NCBI GenBank assembly: GCA_007122315.1
Contig: SKUB01000129.1
Span: 1-64,000, forward strand
Length of the DNA stretch: 64,000 nucleotides
From: Pseudomonadales bacterium
Lineage (GTDB): Bacteria > Pseudomonadota > Gammaproteobacteria > Pseudomonadales > Azotimanducaceae
Direction of reading: 5' to 3'
A program made the translations under genes and the position numbers. Below the pieces are notes generated by a model. The model was not told the DNA's origin. It did no database searches and saw nothing but the letters and a program-made list of their open reading frames with translations. Shown here in pieces: positions 43,085 to 55,603 of the stretch (position 1 is the first letter of the stretch; the number at the start of each line of letters is the position of its first letter).

Positions 43085-43312
43085 GGTCGTCCCCCGGTAC
43101 TGCACAGGGTCTGCACAGTCGACATTTGAGTCGGTTCCTGTCGATAATACCGAATAGCATTCAAATGACTGAAAAATATAGTAATTTAATGCAATCAGCG
43201 CGGATGACGAAAGCGGTTCGACATGGCTTCCTGGCGCCGGCTGCGGGTAGAATGTCGACCCCGAGGGGGATCGTTCTGAAACTGTCAGCATCCGTAGGAG
43301 GGTCGACGCGGA

Positions 43313-44644
43313 ATGGACTCAGCCGTCTGGCGTAAGTGTCTGGATCATCTCCAGGATGAGCTTAGCACCCAGCAATTCAATACCTGGATCCGGCCACTTC
43401 AGGCCGTGGAGGGCGATGCCGAAATCCGACTGCTGGCGCCGAACGTCTATGTGAGAGATCAGGTCTCGAGCCGGTTCATGGATCGGATCAGCGAGCTGGT
43501 GGGAGATCTCGCGCCGCGCAACGGCCAAACGCGGGTGGAACTGACGGTGGGAAGTTCAGACGTCGTCGAAGCGCCGCGGCAGGAAGCAGGGAAACCCCCA
43601 CCCTCGTCCGTTTCGAGTGGGGCGCGATCCGAGCTGAATTCCGAATTCACGTTCTCGTCCTTCGTGGAGGGGAAATCCAACGAACTCGCGAAGGCGGCGG
43701 CGATCCAGGTCGCGGAGAATGCTGGTCGGTCCTATAACCCACTTCTGCTTTATGGGGGCGTGGGCCTGGGCAAGACCCATCTCATGCAGGCGGTCGGCAA
43801 TCTGATCCTGGCCCGGGACCGTTCGGCGAAAGTGGTGTACCTGCATTCCCAGCGTTTCGTTCAGGACATGGTGAAAGCGCTGCAGCAGGGCACCATGCAG
43901 GACTTCATGAACTACTATCGCTCGGTGAACGCGCTGCTCATCGACGATATTCAGTTCTTCGCGAACAAACTTCGATCCCAAGAGGAATTTTTCCACGTTT
44001 TCAATGGCTTACTCGAAGGTGGGCGGCAGATGGTGCTCACCTGCGACCGTTATCCGCGGGAGATCGACGGACTCGAGGAGCGCCTGAAGTCGCGCTTCGT
44101 ATGGGGCCTCACAGTCGCAGTCGAGCCGCCGGAGCTCGAGCACCGCGTGGCCATCCTGATGAAGAAGGCGGAGCAGGAAGGCGTCGAGCTGCAGCAGGAA
44201 GTGGCCTTCTTCATCGCGGAGCGCATACGCTCCAACGTGCGTGAACTCGAGGGTGCGCTGAAGCGGGTGATCGCCAACGCCCAGTTCACCGGGCGCGGGA
44301 TCAGTATCGAGCAGGTGCGCCTGGCGCTCCGGGATCTTCTGGCCATTCAGGAACGCCAAGTCGGAATCGACAACATTCAGCGTACCGTGGCTGAGTATTT
44401 CAAGATCAAGATTGCCGATCTGCTCTCGAAGCGGCGTAATCGGGCGGTGGCGCGGCCGCGTCAGGTGGCCATGTCGCTGGCAAAGGAGTTGACGAGTCAC
44501 AGTCTGCCCGAGATTGGGGACGCCTTCGGCGGCCGGGATCACACGACCGTGCTGCATGCCTGCCGCAAGGTTGCGGAGTTGCGCGGGACGAGTAGCGATT
44601 TGGCCGAGGATTACAAGAACCTGGTGCGCCTGCTGACCACTTGA
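43313..44644 (+). CDS. dnaA: Chromosomal replication initiator DnaA
   Basis: AAA+ initiator that opens oriC and regulates its own gene. The 443-residue protein has the N-terminal DnaB-loading domain I, a short linker (about 85-110), an AAA+ core with Walker [10 protein letters not shown] and Walker B LLIDDIQF, and the C-terminal duplex-binding signature [11 protein letters not shown]. The linker domain II is short. AGGAGGG at 43296-43302 supports the ATG at 43313. Confidence 0.97.
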   Translation: MDSAVWRKCLDHLQDELSTQQFNTWIRPLQAVEGDAEIRLLAPNVYVRDQVSSRFMDRISELVGDLAPRNGQTRVELTVGSSDVVEAPRQEAGKPPPSSVSSGARSELNSEFTFSSFVEGKSNELAKAAAIQVAENAGRSYNPLLLYGGVGLGKTHLMQAVGNLILARDRSAKVVYLHSQRFVQDMVKALQQGTMQDFMNYYRSVNALLIDDIQFFANKLRSQEEFFHVFNGLLEGGRQMVLTCDRYPREIDGLEERLKSRFVWGLTVAVEPPELEHRVAILMKKAEQEGVELQQEVAFFIAERIRSNVRELEGALKRVIANAQFTGRGISIEQVRLALRDLLAIQERQVGIDNIQRTVAEYFKIKIADLLSKRRNRAVARPRQVAMSLAKELTSHSLPEIGDAFGGRDHTTVLHACRKVAELRGTSSDLAEDYKNLVRLLTT

Positions 44645-44683
44645 TGTAACGGCCACCGGATCGAACCGTCAGCCCTGCTCCGG

Positions 44684-44709
44684 GACGAAGCACCCGGGCG
44701 GGCTTCGTT
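44684..44709. other. Hairpin in the dnaA-dnaN gap
   Basis: A seven-base stem (ACGAAGC/GCTTCGT) with a ten-base loop lies 18 bases before the dnaN ATG. There is no clear T-run, so it may be a translational or attenuation element rather than a terminator. Confidence 0.4.
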
Positions 44710-44726
44710 ATGGAAGAGAGACCCTC

Positions 44727-45830
44727 ATGAAGTTCTCCGTTTCGCGTGATCTGCTACTGCGTCCGCTGCAGCTGGTGACCGGTGTGGTCGAGCGACGGCA
44801 GACGCTGCCGGTGCTGTCCAACCTGCTGGTGACCGTGGATGGGAAACAGCTCACGCTCACGGGGACCGACCTCGAGGTGCAGCTCGTGGCGCGGATCGAG
44901 CTTCCGGAGCCTGCGGCGGACAGCGGTGAGATCACCTTGCCTGCGCGCAAGCTGGTGGACATCTGGCGGGCGTTGCCGGATGGCGCGAAGGTGGAGGTGG
45001 CTCTGGATGATCAGCGGGCGGTGCTGCGATCCGGTCCGAGTCGCTTTCAGCTGGCCACGCTGCCCGCGGCGGAGTTTCCCGGCATAGATGAAGGTGCTGG
45101 TGAGCTCGAGATCACATTGCGCCAGAGTCAACTTCGGCACCTGATCGACCGCACTGCGTTCTCCATGGCGCAGCAGGACGTCCGCTACTTTCTCAACGGG
45201 ATGCTGCTCGAGGTCACTCCAGAGCACCTGCGCTCAGTGGCCACTGATGGCCACCGCCTGGCCATGTGCACGGTAACTCCTGGCGCAGGCGCTGATCGCA
45301 AACAGGTGATCGTGCCGCGCAAGGGTGTGAACGAACTGTCGAGGTTGCTGGCGGAGGGCGATGACCAGGTCACGCTGAATCTGGGCAGCAATCACCTCAG
45401 GGCGGAGGTCGGTGGTTACAGCTTCATCACCAAGCTCGTGGACGGACGTTTTCCGGATTACGAGAAGGTCATTCCTCGCGGGGGTACGCGGGAAAGCATC
45501 GGTGATCGGCAACAGCTGCGGGAGGCCTTCTCGCGTGCGGCCATTCTCTCCAACGAAAAGTACCGGGGCGTGAGGATCATCCTGTCGGAAGGTCTGCTCA
45601 CGGTGCAGGCGAATAACCCTGAGCAGGAAGAGGCGGAGGAAGCGGTTCCGGTTCAGTTTTCCGGAGATACGCTTGAGATGGGCTTCAATGTGTCCTATCT
45701 GCAGGACGTCCTCGGCGTGCTGGAATCCGAGCAGGTGCGGTTTACGGTCTCCGATGCGAACAGCTCGGCGCTGCTCGAAGAGCCCGGCGGCGGTGACGCA
45801 CTGTACGTGGTCATGCCGATGCGGCTGTAG
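44727..45830 (+). CDS. dnaN: DNA polymerase III beta clamp
   Basis: Sliding clamp for replication and repair polymerases. The 367-residue protein has three clamp domains and the conserved VGRF-type cleft (DGRFPDYEKVIPR) with the C-terminal VMPMRL that forms part of the peptide-binding pocket. GGAAGAGA precedes the ATG at 44727. Between dnaA (82-base gap) and recF (24-base gap). Confidence 0.97.
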   Translation: MKFSVSRDLLLRPLQLVTGVVERRQTLPVLSNLLVTVDGKQLTLTGTDLEVQLVARIELPEPAADSGEITLPARKLVDIWRALPDGAKVEVALDDQRAVLRSGPSRFQLATLPAAEFPGIDEGAGELEITLRQSQLRHLIDRTAFSMAQQDVRYFLNGMLLEVTPEHLRSVATDGHRLAMCTVTPGAGADRKQVIVPRKGVNELSRLLAEGDDQVTLNLGSNHLRAEVGGYSFITKLVDGRFPDYEKVIPRGGTRESIGDRQQLREAFSRAAILSNEKYRGVRIILSEGLLTVQANNPEQEEAEEAVPVQFSGDTLEMGFNVSYLQDVLGVLESEQVRFTVSDANSSALLEEPGGGDALYVVMPMRL

Positions 45831-45854
45831 GCTGGCGGGGTCAAGCCCAGCCTG

Positions 45855-49389
<3,535 letters not shown>

Positions 49390-49409
49390 CGTCGCGCGCT
49401 GGGCGCAAC

Positions 49410-49447
49410 CCAATTTATTGTTTTAAAACAAAGAGTTGGTGATTTTT
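49410..49447 (+). terminator. Candidate terminator after gyrB
   Basis: A 14-nt perfect palindrome TTGTTTTAAAACAA (49418-49431) is enclosed by a CCAA/TTGG outer match (49410-49413 and 49435-49438) and followed by five Ts at about 49443. It lies between convergent gyrB and plsC. The AT-rich stem is weak, so the call is tentative. Confidence 0.4.
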
Positions 49448-49458
49448 CGGGCCCCAGG

Positions 49459-50205
49459 TCAGTCCGCGCGGGGTTCCTGCTCCTGGAGGTAGAGGCGGGC
49501 CATGGCGTCTCTGAGCCAAGCCTCGGCGGCGTCGTTTATCTCTCCGCTGCTGCGGCCGGTGCTTTCGATGGGGGGCGAGATTTCCACCCGAATGACGCCG
49601 GGTGACTTGATCCAGCTGCGAGCGGGCCAACAGCGCCCGGCATCGTGGGCGATCACCACCACCGGACAGCCCGCCGCGTTGGCTAGCGCTGCGCCGCCAC
49701 GCTGGAACCGCCCCACCTCGCCCGGTGCCATGCGCGTGCCCTCGGGGAACATGAGCACCCAGGCACCGTCATCCAGCCGCTCCTTGCCGATGCGGATCAG
49801 GCTGCGCAGCGCTCCCCGGGCATCGCTGCGGTCGATGGCGATGGGCCGCAACATGCTGTATGCCCAGCCGAAGAAAGGAATTCGCAGCAGCTCCCGCTTG
49901 ATCACGGTTGCCTGAGGCGCGAACTGGGCTTGCAGAAAAAGCGTCTCCCACGTGCTCTCATGCCGCACCAGGACCACACAGGGATCCTTGGGCAGATTCT
50001 CGCGCCCGTGGACCTCGTGGCGAATGCCGCAGGTGATGCGCAGCCACCAGAGGACCATGTGGGTCCAGATCACAATGATGTAAATGAATCGGGCGCGGTA
50101 GGGCAGCAGCCATCCCGTGAGCACGCCCAGAGATCCCCAGATCACCGTGGCGACAACATAGCCCGCCGTGAACAGCAGGCTGCGCAACATTGCGAACAGC
50201 TTCAT
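49459..50205 (-). CDS. plsC: 1-acyl-glycerol-3-phosphate acyltransferase (PlsC family)
   Basis: Transfers a second acyl chain to lysophosphatidate, or a related acceptor. The 248-residue protein has an N-terminal membrane helix, the catalytic HxxxxE/D block (VRHESTWET), FPEGTRM and the downstream PVVVIAH motif, all in the family spacing. The catalytic block reads HESTWE (H-x4-E), seen in many gammaproteobacterial PlsC. It overlaps gmhB by one base (TGATG), as in Pseudomonas. Confidence 0.9.
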   Translation of the reverse strand: MKLFAMLRSLLFTAGYVVATVIWGSLGVLTGWLLPYRARFIYIIVIWTHMVLWWLRITCGIRHEVHGRENLPKDPCVVLVRHESTWETLFLQAQFAPQATVIKRELLRIPFFGWAYSMLRPIAIDRSDARGALRSLIRIGKERLDDGAWVLMFPEGTRMAPGEVGRFQRGGAALANAAGCPVVVIAHDAGRCWPARSWIKSPGVIRVEISPPIESTGRSSGEINDAAEAWLRDAMARLYLQEQEPRAD

Positions 50206-50759
50206 CAAGCGGATCTCTCCCCGAGCAGGCAGCGCACGAACGCGGCCAGGTCGTCGTACACCTTCACGCCGCTGAGATCGGCCTGTCTTTCCGTAGCTTG
50301 GCCTTTCCCGGTGCGCACCAGGACCGGGCGGCAGCCCGCGGCTCGGGCGGCCTGCAGGTCCCGCTCGGCGTCGCCGACGAAGGGCGCGTCCCGCAGCGAG
50401 CGTCCAAGACGCCGTTCCAGCTGATGGACCAGCCCCGGTGCCGGCTTGCGGCAAGCGCAGCCGGCTTCCGGTCCATGGGTGCAACTGGCAATGGCGCGGA
50501 TCGATCCCCCTGCCGCGGTGACCTGGTGGCACATGTGGGCATGAATCGAGTCGAGCTCCTGTTCGGTCAGCAGACCCCGCGCCACCCCGGACTGATTGGT
50601 GGCCACCACCACCTCCCACCCTGCCCGCTGCAGCTTGCCCAGCGCCTCCAGACTGCCAGGCAGCGGCTGCCACGCAGCGATGCTGCGGACATGCTCCGAC
50701 GAATCGGCATTGATCACGCCGTCCCGATCGAGAATCACCGTTGCTGTGGCCGGTACCAA
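50205..50759 (-). CDS. gmhB: D-glycero-beta-D-manno-heptose-1,7-bisphosphate 7-phosphatase
   Basis: HAD phosphatase in the ADP-heptose route to LPS core. The 184-residue protein has LDRDGVIN (nucleophile Asp), TNQSG, the zinc loop CTHG...CACRKP and GDAERDLQAA. It has no ATG near its conserved start. I placed it at TTG 50759, preceded by GGAG, giving the usual short N-terminus; the frame stays open upstream to 50876 but that sequence is unlike the family. Pairs with plsC. The divergent tag promoter must lie in the gap of about 130 bases. Confidence 0.87.
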   Translation of the reverse strand: MVPATATVILDRDGVINADSSEHVRSIAAWQPLPGSLEALGKLQRAGWEVVVATNQSGVARGLLTEQELDSIHAHMCHQVTAAGGSIRAIASCTHGPEAGCACRKPAPGLVHQLERRLGRSLRDAPFVGDAERDLQAARAAGCRPVLVRTGKGQATERQADLSGVKVYDDLAAFVRCLLGERSA

Positions 50760-50890
50760 GCGTCCCGCTCCGCGCCCTTGCTGCGGGCGGCATTCTGCGG
50801 GATTCAGGGGCCCTGGGAAAGCTGGCCGGTTACGCCTGCTGCCGCTGCCGGTAGAATCCGGATGCTCCCCCCTCACGGTTCAAGGTGGGC

Positions 50891-51469
50891 ATGACCGACC
50901 AACGATGCGACTGGTGTGGCGTCGATCCGCTCTACGTGGCGTACCACGATGAGGAGTGGGGAGTGCCCTGCCACGATGAGCGCGCCCTGTTCGAGTTACT
51001 CATTCTCGAAGGCATGCAGGCGGGTCTGTCCTGGCTCACCATTCTGCGCAAGCGGGCAGAGTTCCGGCTGGCATTCAAAGGGTTCGTACCCGAAGTGATC
51101 GCTCGCTTCGGGCGTCGCGAGCAGGACCGCCTGCTGGCCAACGCAGGGATCGTCCGCAATCGGGCCAAGATCACTGCGGCCATCGGCAATGCCCGAGCCC
51201 TGCTCGCTGTCCATGACCGGGGCGAGAGCCTCGCCGGCTGGCTCTGGGAGGGAACAGATCGACCGACCCGCCATCGTTTTCGCAGCCTCGCTGAAGTGCC
51301 AGCCCAGACGCCCGCTTCGAAGGACCTTTCGAAGCGTCTGCACGCGGCCGGGTTTCGGTTCGTGGGACCCACCATCTGCTATGCCTGGATGCAGGCCAGC
51401 GGCCGGGTCAACGACCACCTGCTGCACTGTCCTCGGCACGACGCCTGCGCGCAGCTGGGGGGTGGCTGA
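50891..51469 (+). CDS. tag: 3-methyladenine DNA glycosylase I
   Basis: Excises 3-methyladenine from alkylated DNA. The 192-residue protein has the N-terminal Cys/His zinc region (CDWCG), YHDEEWGVP, the catalytic LEGMQAGLSW (Glu) and GPTICYAWMQASGRVNDH near the C-terminus, all as in Tag. The ATG at 50891 is chosen over a GTG six bases upstream. In Pseudomonas glyS and glyQ lie between gmhB and tag; they are not here. Confidence 0.94.
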   Translation: MTDQRCDWCGVDPLYVAYHDEEWGVPCHDERALFELLILEGMQAGLSWLTILRKRAEFRLAFKGFVPEVIARFGRREQDRLLANAGIVRNRAKITAAIGNARALLAVHDRGESLAGWLWEGTDRPTRHRFRSLAEVPAQTPASKDLSKRLHAAGFRFVGPTICYAWMQASGRVNDHLLHCPRHDACAQLGGG

Positions 51470-51471
51470 CC

Positions 51472-52359
51472 ATGCGGATGGAACCTGCGAGCGAGCGCGC
51501 CCTGCTGTTCGCCATGCGCGGCGTGTTGACCGCTGCACGGGCTTTGCCGTTGAGTTGGTCGCGCAGCATCGGCCGCGGCGGTGGCCGCTTCGTGGCCGGC
51601 ATGGGCAGCGACACCTTCGAGGTCATCTGCCGCAATCTGGCGCTGGCGTTTCCGGATCTGGACGCCAGCGCCCGCCTCGCCCTGGCCCGTCGCAGCGCCA
51701 TGGAAGCCGGGGCGCTCCTCTCGGAGCTCGGACTCCTCTGGCAGGCGCCCGTGGAACACGCCCTCGCCGCCGTGCGCAACGTCGAAGGTGCCCGCCTGCT
51801 GGAGGCGGATCGGGGCTGCCTCCTGCTCGGCCCCCACGTCGGCAACTGGGAGTTGCTGAATCACTGGGTGGCGCGGCGAATGCCGTTCACGGTGCTGTTC
51901 GACCCTGAAGGACCGCCGCAGCTGATGGCCTGGCTGCGGCAGCGCCGCGCCCGCAGCGGGGCGCGTCTGCATCCCCTCGGCCCGGGTGGACTGAGGGCGG
52001 CTCTGGCAGCGCTCCGGGCGGGGGAAGCCGTGGGGTTGCTGCCGGACCAGGTTCCCTCCCGGGACGCAGGCGTCCACGTACCCTTCTTCGGTGCCCCGGC
52101 GCTGACCATGACGCTGGTCCAGCGTCTGCTGCGAAGAAGTGGTGCCCGGGCCGTGTTCGCGGTGGCGGCGCGGGTGGACGGTGGCTTCGACCTGCGCTTC
52201 ACTGCGGCGGAGGGCATCGACGTCAGCGACTCAGAGGTCGCAGCCCGGGCGCTCAACGCGGGCATCGAGGACTGTGTCCGCCCGCTGCTGCCCCAGTACC
52301 TCTGGGCCTACAAGCGTTACAAGCGGCCCCCTCCGGGAAGGCCCGACCCGTATCGGTGA
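51472..52359 (+). CDS. Lipid A acyltransferase, LpxL/HtrB-like
   Basis: Adds a secondary acyl chain to lipid A, or to a related lipid. The 295-residue protein has the LpxL-type catalytic HxxxxE (LGPHVGNWE), the LLPDQVPSRDAG motif and VPFFG. A weak N-terminal hydrophobic segment is present. It begins two bases after the tag stop, and its TGA stop lies at the start of the first 140-bp repeat. Which acyl chain it transfers cannot be told. Confidence 0.87.
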   Translation: MRMEPASERALLFAMRGVLTAARALPLSWSRSIGRGGGRFVAGMGSDTFEVICRNLALAFPDLDASARLALARRSAMEAGALLSELGLLWQAPVEHALAAVRNVEGARLLEADRGCLLLGPHVGNWELLNHWVARRMPFTVLFDPEGPPQLMAWLRQRRARSGARLHPLGPGGLRAALAALRAGEAVGLLPDQVPSRDAGVHVPFFGAPALTMTLVQRLLRRSGARAVFAVAARVDGGFDLRFTAAEGIDVSDSEVAARALNAGIEDCVRPLLPQYLWAYKRYKRPPPGRPDPYR

Positions 52360-52495
52360 GGCGCCGCGTTCAGCAGTCGCTTCGTAACTGAGGTCGTCGC
52401 CGCCGTCCCTGACGGGATGCTGCGTTTCTTTTGGCCCCCTGCCCGGCCGTCCATGGCCGGGCGTTCGCCCCACCGCCGAGTGCCACCGGCACTCG
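52356..52495 (+). repeat. 140-bp direct repeat, copy 1
   Basis: 140 bases that recur at 52602-52741 with five mismatches (135/140 identical). The copy starts at the stop codon of the lpxL-type gene. It holds a hairpin GCCCGGCC-GTCCAT-GGCCGGGC and ends with CGAGTGCC-ACC-GGCACTCG. The 396-base gap between the two genes (52360-52755) consists only of this repeat pair and a 106-base spacer, which contains a further partial match and its own GC-rich hairpin (GCCGGGGC/GCCCCGGC). Confidence 0.9.
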
Positions 52496-52601
52496 CTTCG
52501 AAAGCGGACTCATCGCTGCCGTCCCTGGCGCATCGCTCAGCTCCTCTTCACCCCCAGGGCTCGCTTCAACGCCGGGGCGCAGAGGCCCCGGCTGCTCGCC
52601 C

Positions 52602-52741
52602 GTGAGGCGCCGCATTCAGCCGTCGCTTCGTAACTGAGGTTGTCGCCGCCGTCCCTGGCGGGATGCTGCGCTTCTTTTGGCCCCCTGCCCGGCCGTCCAT
52701 GGCCGGGCGTTCGCCCCACCGCCGAGTGCCACCGGCACTCG
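52602..52741 (+). repeat. 140-bp direct repeat, copy 2
   Basis: Second copy, in the same orientation, 246 bases downstream of copy 1 (start to start). It ends 15 bases before the trkH stop, so it lies 3' to trkH on the opposite strand. The five differences fall in its first 70 bases; the hairpin-bearing part is identical in both. Confidence 0.9.
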
Positions 52742-52755
52742 GCAAACGGCGGGGC

Positions 52756-54204
52756 TCACCCACGCCAGAACGCGGGGGTGATGAGCACCAGGATCGTGAA
52801 TACTTCCAGCCGTCCGAGCAGCATGGCGATGCACAGGAGCCACTTTGCTGCACCCGGGATATCGCCGTAGTGAGCGGCCACTTCGCCCAGGCCTGGGCCA
52901 AGGTTCGTCAGGCAGGCGCCCACCGCCGAGAAGGCGGTGAGGAAATCGAGACCGGTGGCCAGCAGGCCCACCATGATCATCATGAAGGCCACGACCCAAG
53001 CCGAGAAGAAGCCCCAGATCGCATCCACCACCCGGTCCGGCACCACCGCCGAGCCGAGCTTCACCGGAATCACCGAGTGCGGGTGGATCAGGCGGCGGAC
53101 CTCCCGCAGACCCTGAAGGATGATCAGCAGCACCCGGACCACCTTGAGTCCGCCGCCGGTGGACCCGGCACACGCGCCGGTAAAGGCGGCGAAGAAGATC
53201 AGAAATGGCAGGACACCGGGCCAGGCGCTGAACTCGGTGGTGGTGAACCCGGTGGTCGTGGCGATCGACACGGTCTGGAACACGCCGTCGCGCCATGCCT
53301 CCCCCCGGTCCGCACCGGTCGTCGACAGCAGCAGGGCGACGGTGATCGCCGCGATTCCCGCGAGCAGTGCTACGTAGGCGCGCGCTTCGACGTCGCGCAG
53401 GTAAAGCCAAGGGGCGCGACGATTCCAAACAGCAAAATGAAGCCCAAAGTTGATGCCGCAAAGAACCATGAACACGATGGCAACCGATTCGATGGCGGCA
53501 GAATCGAAGTGCCCCATCGAGGCATCGTAGGTCGAGTAACCGCCGATGCTCACCGTAGAGAAGCTGTGGGCGAGCGCATCGAACGGCGACATGCCCGCGG
53601 CCCAGAAGCCGAATGCGCAGGCTGTGGTGAGTCCCAGGTAGATGTACCACAGGGCCTTGGCCGTCTCGGCGATGCGCGGCGTGAGCTTGGTGTCCTTCAC
53701 CGGCCCGGGCATCTCGGTCCGGTAGAGCTGCATGCCGCCCACCCCCAGCATGGGGAGGATGGCGATGGCCAGGATGATGATGCCCATGCCCCCGAGCCAC
53801 TGCAGCTGCTGGCGGTAGATCAGGATGGATCGCGGCAGATCGTCGAGGCCGGTGGCTACTGTCGCGCCGGTGGTGGTGAGACCGGAGAAGGACTCGAACG
53901 CCGCGTCGGTAAAGCTCGCCCATGCCCCCGCCTCCAGCCACAGCGGCAGCGCGCCGAACAGGCCCAGGGACAGGTAGAACACCGCGGTCACCAGAAAGCC
54001 CTCGCGAATGCGCAGTTCCTGGCGCGTACGGGCGACAGGCAGCCAGGCAAGCAGCCCGCCGGCGAACGTGAGGCCGAACGCGGCGAGGAACACGTACGCG
54101 GTGGCTTCCCCGTAGTACCAGCTGAACGGCAGCGGCGTCAGCATGGTGAAGCTGAACAGCATCAGCAGCAGACCGGCGATCCGCAGAACGGCGCTCAAAT
54201 GCAT
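52756..54204 (-). CDS. trkH: Trk potassium uptake channel TrkH
   Basis: Membrane channel of the K+ uptake system. The 482-residue protein has about 10-12 membrane segments and four selectivity-filter repeats, visible as SGLTTTGATV, STVSIGGYS, ATTTGFTTT and SAVGACLTNLG. Works with the cytoplasmic NAD+-binding regulator TrkA, whose gene lies 25 bases upstream. The next gene 3' of it is separated by the repeat pair. In Pseudomonas the gene after trkA differs (not searched). Confidence 0.94.
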   Translation of the reverse strand: MHLSAVLRIAGLLLMLFSFTMLTPLPFSWYYGEATAYVFLAAFGLTFAGGLLAWLPVARTRQELRIREGFLVTAVFYLSLGLFGALPLWLEAGAWASFTDAAFESFSGLTTTGATVATGLDDLPRSILIYRQQLQWLGGMGIIILAIAILPMLGVGGMQLYRTEMPGPVKDTKLTPRIAETAKALWYIYLGLTTACAFGFWAAGMSPFDALAHSFSTVSIGGYSTYDASMGHFDSAAIESVAIVFMVLCGINFGLHFAVWNRRAPWLYLRDVEARAYVALLAGIAAITVALLLSTTGADRGEAWRDGVFQTVSIATTTGFTTTEFSAWPGVLPFLIFFAAFTGACAGSTGGGLKVVRVLLIILQGLREVRRLIHPHSVIPVKLGSAVVPDRVVDAIWGFFSAWVVAFMMIMVGLLATGLDFLTAFSAVGACLTNLGPGLGEVAAHYGDIPGAAKWLLCIAMLLGRLEVFTILVLITPAFWRG

Positions 54205-54229
54205 GGTTAGTGAACGCCGCGGGTCATGA

Positions 54230-55603
54230 TCAGAAGAAGTGCACGCTGACCTGGAACAGGCGCTCCACCTCGGGGATGCGGCGCTTGTCGGTCACGAACA
54301 GGATCAGGTGGTCGTCGGTCTGCACCACCAGATGGTCATGGGCAATCAGAACCTCCTCGCCACGGACGATGCCACCGATGGTGGTGCCCTTGGGCAGCTT
54401 GATCTCGTCTAAGGTGCGGCCAACGAGTTGCGACGAGCGGGCGTCCCCGTGGGCCACTGCTTCGATGGCTTCCGCAGCGCCTCGCCGCAGAGAGTGGATG
54501 CGGGCGACGTCCGCTTTGCGCACATGCACCAGCAGCTCCGAAATCGTCGCCTGCTGTGGCGAGATGGCGACATCGATGAGTCCGCCCTGGACCAGATCGA
54601 CATAGGCGGGCTTGCCGATCAAGGTAAGCACCTTGCGTGCGCCGAGCCGCTTGGCCAGCATCGACGACATGATGTTGGCCTCGTCGTCGTTGGTCAGGGC
54701 GCAGAAGATGTCGGTGTTCTCGATGTTCTCCTCGAGCAGCAACTCGCTGTCCGTGGCGTCGCCGTGCAGAACCACCGTGCTGTCGAGCGCGCCGGAAAGG
54801 ACCTGACAGCGTGCAGGATCGAATTCGATCAGCTTCACGTTCAGCCGGCGCTCCAGCGTCCTCGCCAGCCGCTCCCCGATGTTGCCTCCGCCGGCGATCA
54901 TGATGCGTTTGTAGGGTTTCTCGCGCCCCCGGAGTTCGCTCATCACCGGCCCGATGTCGCGACGGGCGGCGAGGAAGAACACCTCGTCGTCCACCTCGAG
55001 CACCGTATCCCCCTGGGGCATGATGGCCCGGTCGCGGCGAAAGATCGCAGCGACCCGGGTGTCCACCTTGGGCAACTGTTCCCGCAGCGCACTGATCGCC
55101 TTGCCGGCCAGAGGTCCGTTCGAATAGACCTTCACCGCCACCAGCTGCATCCGCCCCTGGGCGAAGTCCAGCACCTGCAGGGCGCCGGGATGCTGCAGCA
55201 GGCGCTCGATGTGGTCCGTGACCACCTGCTCCGGATAGATCAGCACATCGATGGGCATGTGCTCGCGGGAGAAGAAGCCGGCCCGGGTCGAGTAGGCGCT
55301 GGCGCGAATGCGGGCGATCTTCGTCGGCGTCCTGAACATGGAGAAGCTGACCTGACAGGCCACCATGTTCACTTCGTCGGAGCTGGTGACGGCGACCAGG
55401 ATGTCCGCGTCCTCGGCCCCCGCGCGGCGGAGCACATCCGGATGCGATGCGTGCCCCTCCACGGTCTGGATGTCGAGCCGTTCCCGCAGCCGGTGCAGGC
55501 GGTCAGGATTGGAATCCACCAGGGTGATGTCGAACTTCTCGCTGGACAGATTCTCGGCGAGGGTCCCGCCTACCTTGCCGCCGCCGAGAATGATGATCTT
55601 CAT
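54230..55603 (-). CDS. trkA: Trk system K+ uptake regulator TrkA
   Basis: Peripheral regulator of TrkH, controlled by NAD(H) and ATP. The 457-residue protein has two dinucleotide folds ([19 protein letters not shown] and [16 protein letters not shown]) each followed by an RCK_C domain, the usual four-part layout. It overlaps the rsmB stop by four bases (ATGA), so rsmB-trkA-trkH is one transcript. Confidence 0.95.
   Translation of the reverse strand: MKIIILGGGKVGGTLAENLSSEKFDITLVDSNPDRLHRLRERLDIQTVEGHASHPDVLRRAGAEDADILVAVTSSDEVNMVACQVSFSMFRTPTKIARIRASAYSTRAGFFSREHMPIDVLIYPEQVVTDHIERLLQHPGALQVLDFAQGRMQLVAVKVYSNGPLAGKAISALREQLPKVDTRVAAIFRRDRAIMPQGDTVLEVDDEVFFLAARRDIGPVMSELRGREKPYKRIMIAGGGNIGERLARTLERRLNVKLIEFDPARCQVLSGALDSTVVLHGDATDSELLLEENIENTDIFCALTNDDEANIMSSMLAKRLGARKVLTLIGKPAYVDLVQGGLIDVAISPQQATISELLVHVRKADVARIHSLRRGAAEAIEAVAHGDARSSQLVGRTLDEIKLPKGTTIGGIVRGEEVLIAHDHLVVQTDDHLILFVTDKRRIPEVERLFQVSVHFF

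Larger units (their letters stand above)
42717..43312. other. Probable chromosomal replication origin region (oriC) between rpmH and dnaA
   Basis: No gene is seen in these 596 bases, and genes are transcribed outward on both sides. The region holds a perfect DnaA box at 43076, two weaker TNCTGCACA-like matches (43098-43106 and 43109-43117), and AT-rich tracts at about 42868-42900 and 43145-43200 that could unwind. The rpmH promoter is at 42809-42837. A TAGAAT -10-like hexamer (43248-43253) could serve dnaA, but no good -35 was found. Position between rpmH and dnaA is the oriC site of Pseudomonas and relatives. The small number of clear DnaA boxes keeps confidence moderate. Confidence 0.58.

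Noticed and set aside
44684-44709. Rho-independent terminator after dnaA
   Set aside because: The hairpin lacks a U-run and dnaN follows immediately, so I record it only as a hairpin.
52616-53941. Minus-strand frame of about 440 codons through trkH and repeat copy 2
   Set aside because: It is a shifted frame of trkH; the true trkH frame has the filter motifs. The repeat portion codes for nothing recognisable.
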